From positions 744,001 through 808,000 of the forward strand of contig NZ_JAFMSX010000001.1 in the NCBI RefSeq assembly GCF_017916425.1: a stretch of 64,000 nucleotides of DNA. Direction: 5' to 3'. Under the pieces are notes generated by a model. That model did not search any database. It worked only from the letters and a program-made list of their open reading frames with translations, and was not told the DNA's origin. The DNA is from Nocardioides sp. SYSU D00065. Its GTDB lineage: Bacteria > Actinomycetota > Actinomycetes > Propionibacteriales > Nocardioidaceae. Position numbers and translations under genes: made by a program. Shown piece after piece: positions 7,689 to 16,471 of this stretch. Positions within the stretch are counted from its first letter, which is position 1; the number at the start of each line of letters is the position of its first letter.

Positions 7689-8459
7689 TCACAGCGGCGG
7701 GAGGGTCACGCCGAACCCGGCGACGGCGAGCTTGAGCAGCACCTGGCCCGGGGCCAGGACGTCGGCGACGCGCGCGGCGCTCAGCACCTCCAGCTCCGAC
7801 AGCCGCGCGGCGTACGCCGCCGGGCCGGCGCGGCGCGCCGCCTGCAGCTCGACGGTGTTGTGCCACACCTTCGTGCGCGCCTCGCGCAGGAACCGCTTGG
7901 CTGACAGGCGGTGGACCGGTTGCAGGAGGCGGTCGGTCCGTGACCGGCCGTGCGGCCCGAGCTCGTCGTCCTCCGCCGCGACGCGACCGGCCAGCACGGA
8001 GTCGATGCGCTCGTGGTCGCGGCGCCGGCTCGCCATCAGGGCGGCGTCGGCGAAGTCGGCGTCGGAGAGGACGGCGAGCAGGGCGTGCGGCAGGTCGTAG
8101 TTCACGTGCGCGTTGACTCCGAGCAGGACGTGGCCGAGGGGCGGGAGGTTGCGTGGCGCGTCGAAGGCGAGACGCCAGGGGCGAGGCGGAGAGCCTCCGG
8201 ACAGGTAGGCGTCCAGGGCCTCCAGGTAGATCTCGGCGAACGCCACGTCCCAGCGCGCCACCCACGAGGGGTCCTCGAAGAGACCGTCCGCGAGCGCGCT
8301 GCCCACCGCGAGCGTCGTGCGCTGGTAGGTGGCGAGGAACCGGCCGAGGTGGTCCTGCTCGGGCATCAGCGCGTCCAGCCGCGCCGTCATGGTGCGGACG
8401 ACGCCGGCGATGGGATCCGCATCCGCGCCAGCGTGTCGGTGGGTGCGTCCGGCTGCCAC
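7689..8459 (-). CDS. DUF5995 family protein
   Basis: About 256 residues. The pattern PIxxVVxxMxxxxxxxPxxDxxxxFxxxYxxTT near the start, WVARWDVAFAEIYLEAL, and the central LPPLGHVLLGVNAHVNYDLPHAL fit DUF5995, a soluble alpha-helical family of unknown function that includes potential metal-binding His residues (HVxxNYDLPHAL). Start chosen at GTG 8459, three bases after the stop of the upstream epimerase, because the family match begins before the internal ATG at 8390. It probably forms an operon with that epimerase gene. Confidence 0.75.
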   Translation of the reverse strand: MAAGRTHRHAGADADPIAGVVRTMTARLDALMPEQDHLGRFLATYQRTTLAVGSALADGLFEDPSWVARWDVAFAEIYLEALDAYLSGGSPPRPWRLAFDAPRNLPPLGHVLLGVNAHVNYDLPHALLAVLSDADFADAALMASRRRDHERIDSVLAGRVAAEDDELGPHGRSRTDRLLQPVHRLSAKRFLREARTKVWHNTVELQAARRAGPAAYAARLSELEVLSAARVADVLAPGQVLLKLAVAGFGVTLPPL

Positions 8460-8461
8460 GG

Positions 8462-9490
8462 TCAGGAGTCCGTGAGGACGTCGCGCACCGCGTCGACCAC
8501 CTTCGCCGCGGCCGGCCGGCCGTCGCCCCCGCTCGCCCACGCCGGGTCCTGCGGCAGCGGACCCATGGGATCGCTGCCCTGAGGGTCCCCCGCGGGCGGG
8601 GCCAACGCGCGTCGGAACGACTCCTCCAGTCCCACCAGCCGATGGCCCGGCGGCAGCAGCGCGCCGACGAAGTCGTCGTCCGCGGCGACCATGTCGTGGT
8701 GCAGGCTCTCGACCAGCGCCTCGACCGTCCGCCGCGGGACATCGGTCAGGCTGCCCACCAGCGTCCCCACCAGTGCCGTCGGCAGCAGCGACACCGTGAC
8801 CTGCGGGCGCCTCAGGCCGGCATGCGTGGTGTACGCGTCGAGCAGTGCGCCGTACCGCAACCGGTCGGGTCCGCCCACGTCGAAGTGGCGCGAGGGGCCG
8901 CTGTAGGCGAGGGCACCGACCAGGGCCTCGAGCACGTCGACGACCGCGATGGGTTGCACGAGGGAGTCCATCCACGCCGGCACGGTGTGGACCGGCAAGC
9001 GCTCGCTGACCTGCCGAATGATCTCGAACGACGTGGATCCGCTGCCGAGCAGCACCGCTGCCCGCAGGATGACCACCCGCGCGGGGCTGTCGGTGAGGAT
9101 GCGCTCGACCTCACGGCGCGACCGGAGGTGCTCGGACAGCTGTTCGTCGGCGACGTCCGGGACGACGCCGGACAGGTACACGACCCGCTCCACGCCGTGG
9201 GCGCATACGCCCTCGACGAGGTTGCTCGCCGCGGCGCGGTCCGTCGCGGCGAAGTCGCCACCGCCCATCCCGTGGATCAGGTAGTAGACGGCCTCCATGC
9301 CCTTGCAGGCGGCCGCGACCTGGTCGGGGTCGAGGGCGTCCATGACGACCGTCTCGACCCGGTCCCCCCACCAGGAAGGCTCGCGGTCCGGGTGGGACGT
9401 GGTCGTGCGCACGTCGTGGCCGCGCTCGAGGAGCAGGGGCACCAGCCGCCCGCCGACGTAGCCGGTCGCTCCGGTCACCAGGATCCGCAT
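8462..9490 (-). CDS. NAD(P)H-binding epimerase/reductase-like protein
   Basis: 342 residues. An N-terminal Rossmann fold with GATGYVG (residues 7-13) and RVVYLSGVVPD identifies an atypical SDR of the NmrA/NAD(P)H-binding group. The middle part binds the nucleotide; the last 50-60 residues (EESFRRALAPPAGDPQ and on) resemble the tail of SDR proteins fused to DUF2867-like regions, here short. Start at ATG 9490 (MRILVTGATG), preceded by a G-rich run; an in-frame ATG at 9532 adds an Arg-rich stretch. The reaction is unknown. Next to the DUF5995 gene. Confidence 0.85.
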   Translation of the reverse strand: MRILVTGATGYVGGRLVPLLLERGHDVRTTTSHPDREPSWWGDRVETVVMDALDPDQVAAACKGMEAVYYLIHGMGGGDFAATDRAAASNLVEGVCAHGVERVVYLSGVVPDVADEQLSEHLRSRREVERILTDSPARVVILRAAVLLGSGSTSFEIIRQVSERLPVHTVPAWMDSLVQPIAVVDVLEALVGALAYSGPSRHFDVGGPDRLRYGALLDAYTTHAGLRRPQVTVSLLPTALVGTLVGSLTDVPRRTVEALVESLHHDMVAADDDFVGALLPPGHRLVGLEESFRRALAPPAGDPQGSDPMGPLPQDPAWASGGDGRPAAAKVVDAVRDVLTDS

Positions 9491-9633
9491 GTCCCCCGGT
9501 TCCCGCGCCCGACGTCGGGATGCGTCGGCCACGACCTCGCAGGGGGATCGGACGCAGTGGAGTTGCGCTGAAATGCCGAGAGCGACGTGGCCGGCGGCCG
9601 GAGCCGTGGCACACGCCGCCCTCGATTGGAGCG

Positions 9634-10001
9634 TGGAGCTGCGGGGAATCGAACCCCGGTCCTCGAGCGTCGAACCAGGTCTTCTCCGGGTGCAGTCTGT
9701 GATGTCGCTTTTCTCGGCCCCGGCGCTCGCACAGACACGTCGCCGACAGGCTCAGTCAGGATTGAGTCCCGGTCACCCCTCCTGACAGAGAGTGACCAGC
9801 AAGTCTCCTAGATGAGGCCTGGGTCCGGGACGGAGACGGATGCCCGGTCAGACCCTTCGATCACTGCTCAGGCAGCGAGAGCGAAGTCGTTGCGCTCAGA
9901 GTTGGCAACTATAGGTTTCCAGCGATCGTTTACGAGATGACGCTGGCTTCTCGACCCGCTTCCCCTGGAACTAACGTCCCAAGTCGAAACCGATCAGCCC
10001 C
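9634..10001 (-). ncRNA. ssrA: tmRNA (ssrA)
   Basis: A one-piece tmRNA of 368 bases. The 5' end GGGGCTGATCGGTTTCGAC and the 3' end GGTTCGATTCCCCGCAGCTCCA are the tmRNA consensus, and their outer seven bases pair as the acceptor stem; CCA is not encoded. The resume codon is GCC at 9906-9904 and the tag reads ANSERNDFALAA followed by TGA ending at 9868. The -LAA end is the usual degradation signal. It rescues stalled ribosomes with SmpB, encoded about 9 kb away at 19067-19546. The rest of the 9491-10108 gap holds no gene I can support. Confidence 0.97.
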
Positions 10002-10108
10002 TCTTGTGTTGTCAAGCAGACCGAGCCGTGCGTGGTCTGCACCGACAGTCTAGGTGCCACAACCGACAACGGGCGAACACTATTCCCCCAGCGTCGGTCC
10101 GCGGGCGG

Positions 10109-11446
10109 TCAGCCGCGGGGTCCGGGCTCCGGCGCCGGTTCGGGCTGAGCGGTCCCCGACTCCGGCGCCGGGACCGGAGCCGGCGCGTGGAGGCGTACGC
10201 GGGTGATGCGGTGGCCGTCGACCTCGGCCACCTCGAGGCGCCGGTCGCCGACGAGGACGACGTCGCCGACCTCGGCCATCCGGGCGAGGCCGTGCAGCAC
10301 GTAGCCGGCGACCGTCTCGTAGGGGCCGTCGACCAGCTCGACGCCGGTGCGCTCGCCGAACTCCTCGATCGTGATGCCGGCGTCCACGGTCGCCGGGTCC
10401 GCCGCTGCGGCGATCGCGGCGTCGGTGTCGTACTCGTCGTGGATCTCGCCGACGAGCTCCTCCATCAGGTCCTCGAGGGTGACGATGCCGTCGGTGCCGC
10501 CGTACTCGTCGACGACGAGCGCGATGTGGGCGCCGAGGCTGCGCAGCTGGTCGATGGACGGCAGGACCCGGTTGGTGCGCGGCAGCACCGGCAGGTCACG
10601 GGCGAGCGCGGCGACCGTGGTGGTGCGGTCGTCGGCGCGGCCCAGCACGTCGCGCAGGTGGAGGTAGCCGAGCACCTCGTCGAACGACTCCCCCGTCACC
10701 GGGTAGCGCGTGTAGGGCTGCTCGACGATGACGGCGACCGCCTCGGCGAGGGTCAGGTCCCCGGCCAGGAAGACCACGTCGCCGCGCGGCTTCATCACCT
10801 CGCTCAGGGAGCGGTCGCCGGCCTCGAAGACGTCGTCGACGAGCCTGCGCTCTCCCTCGGGGATGTCCTCGTGGCCCGAGATCATCATTCGCAGCTCCTC
10901 CTCGTCGACCTCGTCGCCCGCGGCGTCCGGATTGCCGCCGAGCACGCGGACCAGCAGGTTGGTCGAGATCGAGAGCAGCCAGATGACCGGCGTCATCACC
11001 GTGGCAAAGCGACCCAGGGGCGGGGCGAAGAGCTTCGCGACGCCGACGGACCGCTGCAGCGCCAGGCGCTTGGGCACCAGCTCCCCGAGGACCAGCGAGA
11101 GGTAGGAGACGACGAGGGTGGTCACCACCAGGGAGACGGTCTCCGGGGCGGGCGTGCCTAGGTTCTCGAACACCGGGGCGAAGGACGGGGCGAGCGTCGA
11201 GGCGCCGAACGCGGCGGAGAAGAACCCGGCGACGGTGACCCCGATCTGGACCGCCGAGAGGAAGCGGTTGGGGTCGCGCGCCAGCGAGGCGACGGAGGAG
11301 CCGCGCCCACCGGCCGCCTCGAGCCGGTCGACCTGGCCGGAGCGGAGCGAGACCAGGGCGATCTCGGTCGCCGCGAACACCCCGCCCACCAGCACGAAGC
11401 CGAGGACGAGCAGGACATCGATCCAGGTTCCGGATTCCACGGCCAC
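10109..11446 (-). CDS. CorC/HlyC-type membrane protein (CNNM/DUF21, CBS pair, CorC domain)
   Basis: 445 residues. Residues 1-190 form a DUF21/CNNM membrane domain with three to four segments (for example 8-30, 64-85, 103-122, 143-165). Two CBS domains follow (about 210-330; VMKPRGDVVFL and LVVDEYGGTDGIVTLEDLMEELVGEI), then a CorC_HlyC domain (about 345-425) and a Pro/Glu tail. The family is annotated as hemolysin but is more likely linked to magnesium or other cation transport. It lies between ssrA and the amino-sugar operon. Confidence 0.92.
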   Translation of the reverse strand: MAVESGTWIDVLLVLGFVLVGGVFAATEIALVSLRSGQVDRLEAAGGRGSSVASLARDPNRFLSAVQIGVTVAGFFSAAFGASTLAPSFAPVFENLGTPAPETVSLVVTTLVVSYLSLVLGELVPKRLALQRSVGVAKLFAPPLGRFATVMTPVIWLLSISTNLLVRVLGGNPDAAGDEVDEEELRMMISGHEDIPEGERRLVDDVFEAGDRSLSEVMKPRGDVVFLAGDLTLAEAVAVIVEQPYTRYPVTGESFDEVLGYLHLRDVLGRADDRTTTVAALARDLPVLPRTNRVLPSIDQLRSLGAHIALVVDEYGGTDGIVTLEDLMEELVGEIHDEYDTDAAIAAAADPATVDAGITIEEFGERTGVELVDGPYETVAGYVLHGLARMAEVGDVVLVGDRRLEVAEVDGHRITRVRLHAPAPVPAPESGTAQPEPAPEPGPRG

Positions 11447-11480
11447 AACCTAACGACCGTCGCGCAACGCGCCCTCTTGG

Positions 11481-12266
11481 TCAGAGGCCCTGCCACTCCG
11501 GCTTGCCCGCGAACACCTCGCGGTAGTAGTCCGCCCGCGCGAGCCGGGACGCGGCGCCGGGGTCGAGGAGCACCGAGACGCGCGGGTGCAGCTGCAGCAC
11601 CGAGGCGGGGCACGACGCCGACACCGGACCCTCCACGGCCGCGGCGACGGCCTCGGCCTTGCCCTCCCCGCTCGCCACCAGCAGCAGGTGCCGCGCGCGG
11701 CCGATGGTGGCCAGGCCCTGCGTCAGCACGTGCCGGGGCACGTCGTCGAGCGAGTCGAAGAACCGCGCGTTGTCGCGGCGGGTGGTGTCGGTGAGCGTCT
11801 TGAGCCGGGTCAGCGACGCCAGGGACGAGCCCGGCTCGTTGAAGGCGAGGTGTCCGTCGCTGCCGATGCCGAGCACCTGCACGTCGACGCCGCCGGCCTC
11901 GACGAGCGCGGCCTCGTAGCGGGCGCCTGCCTCGGGCAGGCCCTCCGGAGCCGGGTCGGGGCTGGACACCCGCTCGCGGGCGATGCCGAGGTCGTCGGTG
12001 ACCTCGGCGAAGATCGTCTCGCGGTAGCTCTGCGGGTGGCCGGGCGGCAGCCCGACGTACTCGTCGAGGGTGAAGCAGCGCACCTGCTCGTACGACGGCC
12101 CGGTGCCGGCGCGGTGGCGCCGTACGAGCTCGCGGTAGGTCGGCAGCGGGCTCGACCCGGTCGCCAGCCCCAGCACGGCCGTCGGCGTGGCGCGGACCAG
12201 CGCCTCGATCACGTCGGCGGCCAGCGCCCCGACCTCCTCGGCGCTCCCCAGAGGAACGACCTCCAT
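11481..12266 (-). CDS. nagB: Glucosamine-6-phosphate deaminase
   Basis: 261 residues. Converts glucosamine-6-phosphate to fructose-6-phosphate and ammonia. Motifs LATGSSPLPTY (phosphate loop), FTLDEYVGLPPGHPQSY (catalytic Asp) and GIGSDGHLAFNEPGSS are those of NagB. Start at ATG 12266, preceded by GGGGAGG at good spacing; its A is shared with the TGA of the upstream kinase. It is the last gene of the amino-sugar operon, which fits its place at the end of the pathway into glycolysis. Confidence 0.95.
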   Translation of the reverse strand: MEVVPLGSAEEVGALAADVIEALVRATPTAVLGLATGSSPLPTYRELVRRHRAGTGPSYEQVRCFTLDEYVGLPPGHPQSYRETIFAEVTDDLGIARERVSSPDPAPEGLPEAGARYEAALVEAGGVDVQVLGIGSDGHLAFNEPGSSLASLTRLKTLTDTTRRDNARFFDSLDDVPRHVLTQGLATIGRARHLLLVASGEGKAEAVAAAVEGPVSASCPASVLQLHPRVSVLLDPGAASRLARADYYREVFAGKPEWQGL

Positions 12267-13183
12267 CAAGACCTCCCCAGGATCGCGGCTCCGACTGCGG
12301 CAACAGGATAGTGCTGCGGCACCATGCTCAACCGGTCGGCCAGCTCGAGCGAGGCGAGGAAGGGTGATCCCTGCCCGAGCGCCCGCAGCTGGTGGACCAC
12401 CTGCTCGCGCAGCGGCTCGCCGACCTCGCTCACACCACCGCCGAGCACGATGCACTCGGGGTCGATGGTGAGTCCCAGAGCTCGCACCGCGCTGGCCACG
12501 CCCCAGCAGAACCGGTCGCGCACCGCCACGGCGGCGGGATCACCCTGCGCGGCCGCGGCGAAGAGCGCGGCTGCCGGCGGCCCGTCGGGAGTCGGCCACG
12601 CCCGGGCCAGGGCACGACCCGACGCGATCGTCTCCAGGCACCCCGTCTGCCCGCAGCCGCACTCGGCGCCGGCGGGGTCCACCGGCAGGTGCCCGATCTC
12701 GCCGGCCGCGCCGTGCTCGCCGCGACGCAGCCGGCCCTCGATCACGAGGCCGGCCGCCAAGCCGGTGCCGACGCTCAGGTAGACCACGTCGTCGGCCCCG
12801 ACCAGCGCCTGGGCGGCGAGGGCGGCGGCGTTGACGTCGTTCTCGACGACGGTCGGCACGCCGAGGCGTTCGGTGAGCAGGTCGCGCAGCGGCAGGTCGT
12901 CGCCGTTGACGCCGAGGTTGACCGCGTGCCGCAGCATCCCGCGCCCCACGTCGACGAGGCCCGGGACGCCGACTCCGACGCGACCGGTCGGCGCTCCGCC
13001 GGTCTCGCGGCGCAGGGCCTCGTAGACCTCGTGCGCGGTGGCCACGACCCCGTCGGCGCCGGGCGCGGTGACCCGCCGCACCTGGGCGAGGATCGTGCCG
13101 TCCTCGCCGAGCACGACCCCGTGCGTCTTCGTGCCGCCGATGTCGAGCCCCACCGCGCGGGCCCCTGCCAGTGCGGCGTTCAC
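12266..13183 (-). CDS. ROK family sugar kinase, probably N-acetylglucosamine kinase
   Basis: 305 residues. The phosphate loop is LDIGGTKTHGVVLG near residue 13, and the ROK zinc signature GEIGHLPVDPxxxxCGCGQTGCLE is intact (three Cys and one His). No DNA-binding domain precedes it, so it is a kinase rather than a repressor. Position between a GH3 hexosaminidase and nagB suggests GlcNAc as substrate; glucose or another aminosugar is possible. Starts at GTG 13183, overlapping the stop of the GH3 gene (GTGA). Confidence 0.88.
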   Translation of the reverse strand: MNAALAGARAVGLDIGGTKTHGVVLGEDGTILAQVRRVTAPGADGVVATAHEVYEALRRETGGAPTGRVGVGVPGLVDVGRGMLRHAVNLGVNGDDLPLRDLLTERLGVPTVVENDVNAAALAAQALVGADDVVYLSVGTGLAAGLVIEGRLRRGEHGAAGEIGHLPVDPAGAECGCGQTGCLETIASGRALARAWPTPDGPPAAALFAAAAQGDPAAVAVRDRFCWGVASAVRALGLTIDPECIVLGGGVSEVGEPLREQVVHQLRALGQGSPFLASLELADRLSMVPQHYPVAAVGAAILGRS

Positions 13184-14628
13184 CGCGTCCACCCTGCCTC
13201 TCGCAGCAGTCGGGTCACCGCGGCGACGCCCGGACCGGACGAGCCGCGCGTGCTGATGGTGGGCAGCCCGACGTCGTACGCGCCCGGCCAGCCCCAGTCG
13301 ACGACCACGGCGGTCGTGCCGGTGGCGGCGAGCCCGGCCAGGAAGGCGAGCACGTCGGGTCGGCGGTGTGCGTCGCGCACCTGCACCACCAGCGGTACGT
13401 CGTCCCGCACGTGGGCCGGCAGCCCCTGGGTCAGGGTGTCGGGAGCCAGCCGGTGGTCCGGCGGGAGGCCCCACGCCACCTCGCCGACGGCGATGTTGGC
13501 GACGGTCTCGACGCTCACCACGGTCGCGCCGGCGAGGTCGGGCAGCGGGCGGTCGACCAGCAGCGCGGTGGCGGCCGCGGCCGCCTGGCGCTCGGGGTCC
13601 GGCTCGCCCGCGGGCCGGGTCGCCGCCGGCACCGGCATCGCCCGCACCCGGGCGGCCGCCTCGGCGAGGCGCGCGGCGTCGAGGCGACCGGCCTCCACCG
13701 CCGCGACGACGGCGTCGCGGATCTCCTCGACCAGCGAGGCCGGCTTGTCCGGACCGATGCAGAGCAGGTCGCACCCGGCGGCGAGGGCCAGGACGGCGGC
13801 CTCGGGTACGCCGCGCCCCGCCGATGCGCCGGCCATGTCGAGCGCGTCGCTGACGATGACGCCCTCGAAGCCGAGCCGCTCGCGCAGCAGCGCCAGCACG
13901 ACCGGGCTCAGCGTCGCCGGGCGCTCCGGGTCGAGCGCCGGCACGACGATGTGCGAGGTCATCACCGAGGCGGTGCCCGCCTCGACCGCGGCGGCGAACG
14001 GCACCAGCTCCCGCTCGAGGAGGGTGTCGAGGTCGACGTCGACGCTCGGCAGCGCGAGGTGGCTGTCGGTCGCGGTGTCACCGTGGCCGGGGAAGTGCTT
14101 GGCGCACGCCCCCACCCCCGTCGCCTGCAGGCCCCGGGTCCAGGCCGCGACGTGCGCGGCGACCCGTGCGGGGTCGGTGCCGAAGCTCCGCGTGCCGATG
14201 ACGGGGTTGTCCGGGTCGGTGTTGACGTCGGCGTCGGGGGCCAGGTCGAGGGTGACGCCGACCGCCGCCAGCTCGGCGCCGACCCAGCCGCCGACCGCCT
14301 CGGTCAGGGCGAGGTCGTCCGCCGCCCCGAGCGCCGCAGCGCCCAGCACCGGGCTCGGCGTACGCGTGTGCAGCCTGCTGACGTCGCCGCCCTCCTCGTC
14401 GACCGCGATCACGGCCCTGGGGTTGGCCGCGCGGATCTCGGCGCTGAGCGCGGCGGTGCTCGCGGCGCCGCCGGTGGTGTTGCTGCCGAAGTAGCAGATG
14501 CCGCCGAGGCCCTGCTCGAGCAGCGCCCGGTAGTCGTCGGGCAGCGTCGTGCCCGCGAAGCCGGGCAGCAGCACCTGCATCGCCAGCTCGGGCACCTGTG
14601 CGTCGGCGCTCGCCTCCGGGGCCGTCAT
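13180..14628 (-). CDS. GH3 beta-N-acetylhexosaminidase (NagZ-like)
   Basis: 482 residues, no signal peptide, so cytosolic. The GH3 domain spans about 15-345, with KHFPGHGDT (substrate-binding and general acid/base loop of the NagZ branch) and SDALDMAG, where the Asp is the predicted nucleophile. A C-terminal alpha/beta domain (about 365-482) follows. It should release GlcNAc from imported chitobiose or muropeptide-type sugars. ATG 14628 overlaps the stop of the permease gene by four bases. The product would feed the next gene, a ROK kinase. Confidence 0.9.
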   Translation of the reverse strand: MTAPEASADAQVPELAMQVLLPGFAGTTLPDDYRALLEQGLGGICYFGSNTTGGAASTAALSAEIRAANPRAVIAVDEEGGDVSRLHTRTPSPVLGAAALGAADDLALTEAVGGWVGAELAAVGVTLDLAPDADVNTDPDNPVIGTRSFGTDPARVAAHVAAWTRGLQATGVGACAKHFPGHGDTATDSHLALPSVDVDLDTLLERELVPFAAAVEAGTASVMTSHIVVPALDPERPATLSPVVLALLRERLGFEGVIVSDALDMAGASAGRGVPEAAVLALAAGCDLLCIGPDKPASLVEEIRDAVVAAVEAGRLDAARLAEAAARVRAMPVPAATRPAGEPDPERQAAAAATALLVDRPLPDLAGATVVSVETVANIAVGEVAWGLPPDHRLAPDTLTQGLPAHVRDDVPLVVQVRDAHRRPDVLAFLAGLAATGTTAVVVDWGWPGAYDVGLPTISTRGSSGPGVAAVTRLLREAGWTR

Positions 14629-15464
14629 CCCTTCACCGCCCCGGCGGTCAGTCCGCTGACCATGCGCCCCTGCACGACGAGGAAGAAGACGATGACCGGC
14701 ACGGCGATGAGGGTCGAGCCGGCCATGATGCCGCCCCAGTCGGTGCCGCGGTTGACGTCGGTGAAGGTGGACAGCCACAGCGGCAGGGTCCGCTGGTCCT
14801 CGCGCGACATCACGACCAGCGCCAGCGTGAACTCGTTCCAGGCCTGGATGAAGCCGAACACGCCCGTGGCGACCAGGCCGGGCGCCAGCAGCGGGAACGT
14901 CACCCGGAAGAACGCCTGCGTGCGGGTGCAGCCGTCCATCATCGCCGCCTCCTCGAGCTCGTAGGGAACGCCCTCGACGAAGCCGCGCAGCGTCCAGATC
15001 GTGAAGGGCAGCACCCCCGCGACGTAGACGATCGTGAGCCCGACGACCGTGTTGAGCAGCTCCATCGTCTCCAGCATCTTGTACTGGGAGATGAACAGCC
15101 CCTCCGCCGGGATCATCTGGATGACCAGCAGCGTCACGATGAAGGAGATCCGCCCCCGGAACCGGAACCGGGAGACCGCCACCGCGGCGACGAAGGCGAA
15201 GCCCAGCGCCACGACCAGCGTGAGACCGGTGACCATCAGGCTGATCTTCAGCGCGTTGACGAACTGGTCGGTCGCGAAGACGGTGCGGAAGTTGTCGAGG
15301 TCGCCGCCGAGCGGCACCCACGTCGGCACCGGGCTGCGGATCTCGTTGCGGTCGAGGAAGGAGCTGTTGACCATCCAGTAGACCGGGAAGGTCGCGAGCA
15401 CGAAGGCGACCAGGCCGATGACGTTGGCGGTCCAGCGAGCGGGGCGGCTGGCGGTGCGGGCCAT
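14625..15464 (-). CDS. Carbohydrate ABC transporter permease (MalG/DasC-like)
   Basis: 279 residues with six predicted membrane segments (about 15-35, 75-98, 108-130, 142-162, 184-206, 245-265). The cytoplasmic loop EEAAMMDGCTRTQAFFRVTFPLLAPG is the EAA motif that contacts the ATPase. It belongs to the MalG group of sugar importers (DasC-like in Streptomyces). It forms the channel with the MalF-type partner encoded directly upstream, sharing a base at the stop/start. No ATPase gene is in the operon, so a shared MsiK-type ATPase is probably used. Confidence 0.93.
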   Translation of the reverse strand: MARTASRPARWTANVIGLVAFVLATFPVYWMVNSSFLDRNEIRSPVPTWVPLGGDLDNFRTVFATDQFVNALKISLMVTGLTLVVALGFAFVAAVAVSRFRFRGRISFIVTLLVIQMIPAEGLFISQYKMLETMELLNTVVGLTIVYVAGVLPFTIWTLRGFVEGVPYELEEAAMMDGCTRTQAFFRVTFPLLAPGLVATGVFGFIQAWNEFTLALVVMSREDQRTLPLWLSTFTDVNRGTDWGGIMAGSTLIAVPVIVFFLVVQGRMVSGLTAGAVKG

Positions 15465-16372
15465 CAGGCTTGCCTCTCCTGTCGGAGCATGGCGCGGACG
15501 TAGGGGGCGGTGAGCACGACGGTGAGGGCGAGCATGAACACCGCCACCGCGGCCGAGGTGCCGAAGTCACCGCCGCCGATGCCGAGCCGGTAGATGTAGG
15601 TGCCCAGGAGGTTGGTCTCGCTGGCGCTGCCGCCGGCCTCCTGGAGGATGAAGATCTGGGTGAACACGCGCAGGTCCCAGATCACCTGCAGCAGACCGAC
15701 CACCAGGAGCACCGGCCGGATGCTCGGCAGGATGACGTAGCGCAGCCGGTGGACCATCCCGGCGCCGTCGATCTCCGCGGCCTCCATCAGCTCTCCCGGC
15801 AGCTGGGTGAGGGCGGCGTAGACCGTGAACGCGACGAACGGGACGCTCATCCACACCACGACCACCGTGGCGACGAAGAAGAACGACAGCGGACGCAGCA
15901 GCCAGCCGTGGCCCTCGAAGTCGCCGCCCAGCGCGGTCAGCACGTAGTTCACGACGCCGTACTGGGTGTCGAAGAGCCACTGCCACACGGTCAGCGACGC
16001 GACCACCGGCATCGCCCAGGCGAGCAGCAGCCCGGTCTGGGTGAGCAGCCGCACGGGCTTGGACATCGTCCGCATCACCAGCGCCAGGCCGACGCCCAGG
16101 ACCATCGTCAGCGCGGCGTTGAGCAGGCAGAACACGACGGTGCGGGCGGTGACGCGCCACAGGTAGGCGTCGGTGAGCAGCTCGCGGTAGTTGGCCAGTC
16201 CCACCCAGTCCGGCGGGCGGCCGAACTGCTGGGCGAGGCCGAACTCCTGGAAGGAGAGGAGCAGCTGGCGCACCAGCGGGTAGCCGAGGGCCAGGCACAG
16301 CGCCAGGACGGCCGGGGTGAGGAGGAGGTAGGGCAGCGAAGCGGCGCGTGCGCGTCCGGTGCGCTCACTCAT
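15464..16372 (-). CDS. Carbohydrate ABC transporter permease (MalF/DasB-like)
   Basis: 302 residues with six predicted membrane segments and the EAA loop MEAAEIDGAGMVHRLRYVILPSIRP. The N-terminal part (LPYLLLTPAVLALCLALGYPLVRQLLLSFQ) is typical of MalF-type sugar permeases. It starts about 100 bases after the binding-protein gene, beyond a strong hairpin that may lower its expression relative to the binding protein. Its partner is the MalG-type permease downstream. Confidence 0.93.
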   Translation of the reverse strand: MSERTGRARAASLPYLLLTPAVLALCLALGYPLVRQLLLSFQEFGLAQQFGRPPDWVGLANYRELLTDAYLWRVTARTVVFCLLNAALTMVLGVGLALVMRTMSKPVRLLTQTGLLLAWAMPVVASLTVWQWLFDTQYGVVNYVLTALGGDFEGHGWLLRPLSFFFVATVVVVWMSVPFVAFTVYAALTQLPGELMEAAEIDGAGMVHRLRYVILPSIRPVLLVVGLLQVIWDLRVFTQIFILQEAGGSASETNLLGTYIYRLGIGGGDFGTSAAVAVFMLALTVVLTAPYVRAMLRQERQA

Positions 16373-16422
16373 CTGTGCTCTGCTCCGTTCTCGTACGTGA
16401 CGTGGTGACGGCTGGACAGGCA

Positions 16423-16457
16423 GCGGCGGGGGCAGCGGCGAACGCCGCCCCCGCCGT
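16423..16457 (-). terminator. GC-rich intergenic hairpin between binding-protein and permease genes
   Basis: CGGCGGGGGC (16424-16433) pairs exactly with GCCCCCGCCG (16447-16456). It lies 15 bases past the binding-protein stop and about 50 before the MalF-type gene. Hairpins at this place in importer operons usually act as partial terminators or mRNA-stabilising ends that keep the binding protein more abundant than the permeases; that role here is inferred. Confidence 0.6.
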
Positions 16458-16471
16458 TGCCGGCTCGGTGC

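Noticed and set aside
9489..9811. Short plus-strand frames over the tmRNA 3' half
   Set aside because: The interval is the tmRNA gene and its flank; the frames come from reading RNA-gene sequence in the wrong sense.
10002..10108. Promoter of ssrA from TAGACT at 10047-10052
   Set aside because: No acceptable -35 element at about 17 bases upstream, and the distance to the tmRNA 5' end would need a long processed leader.
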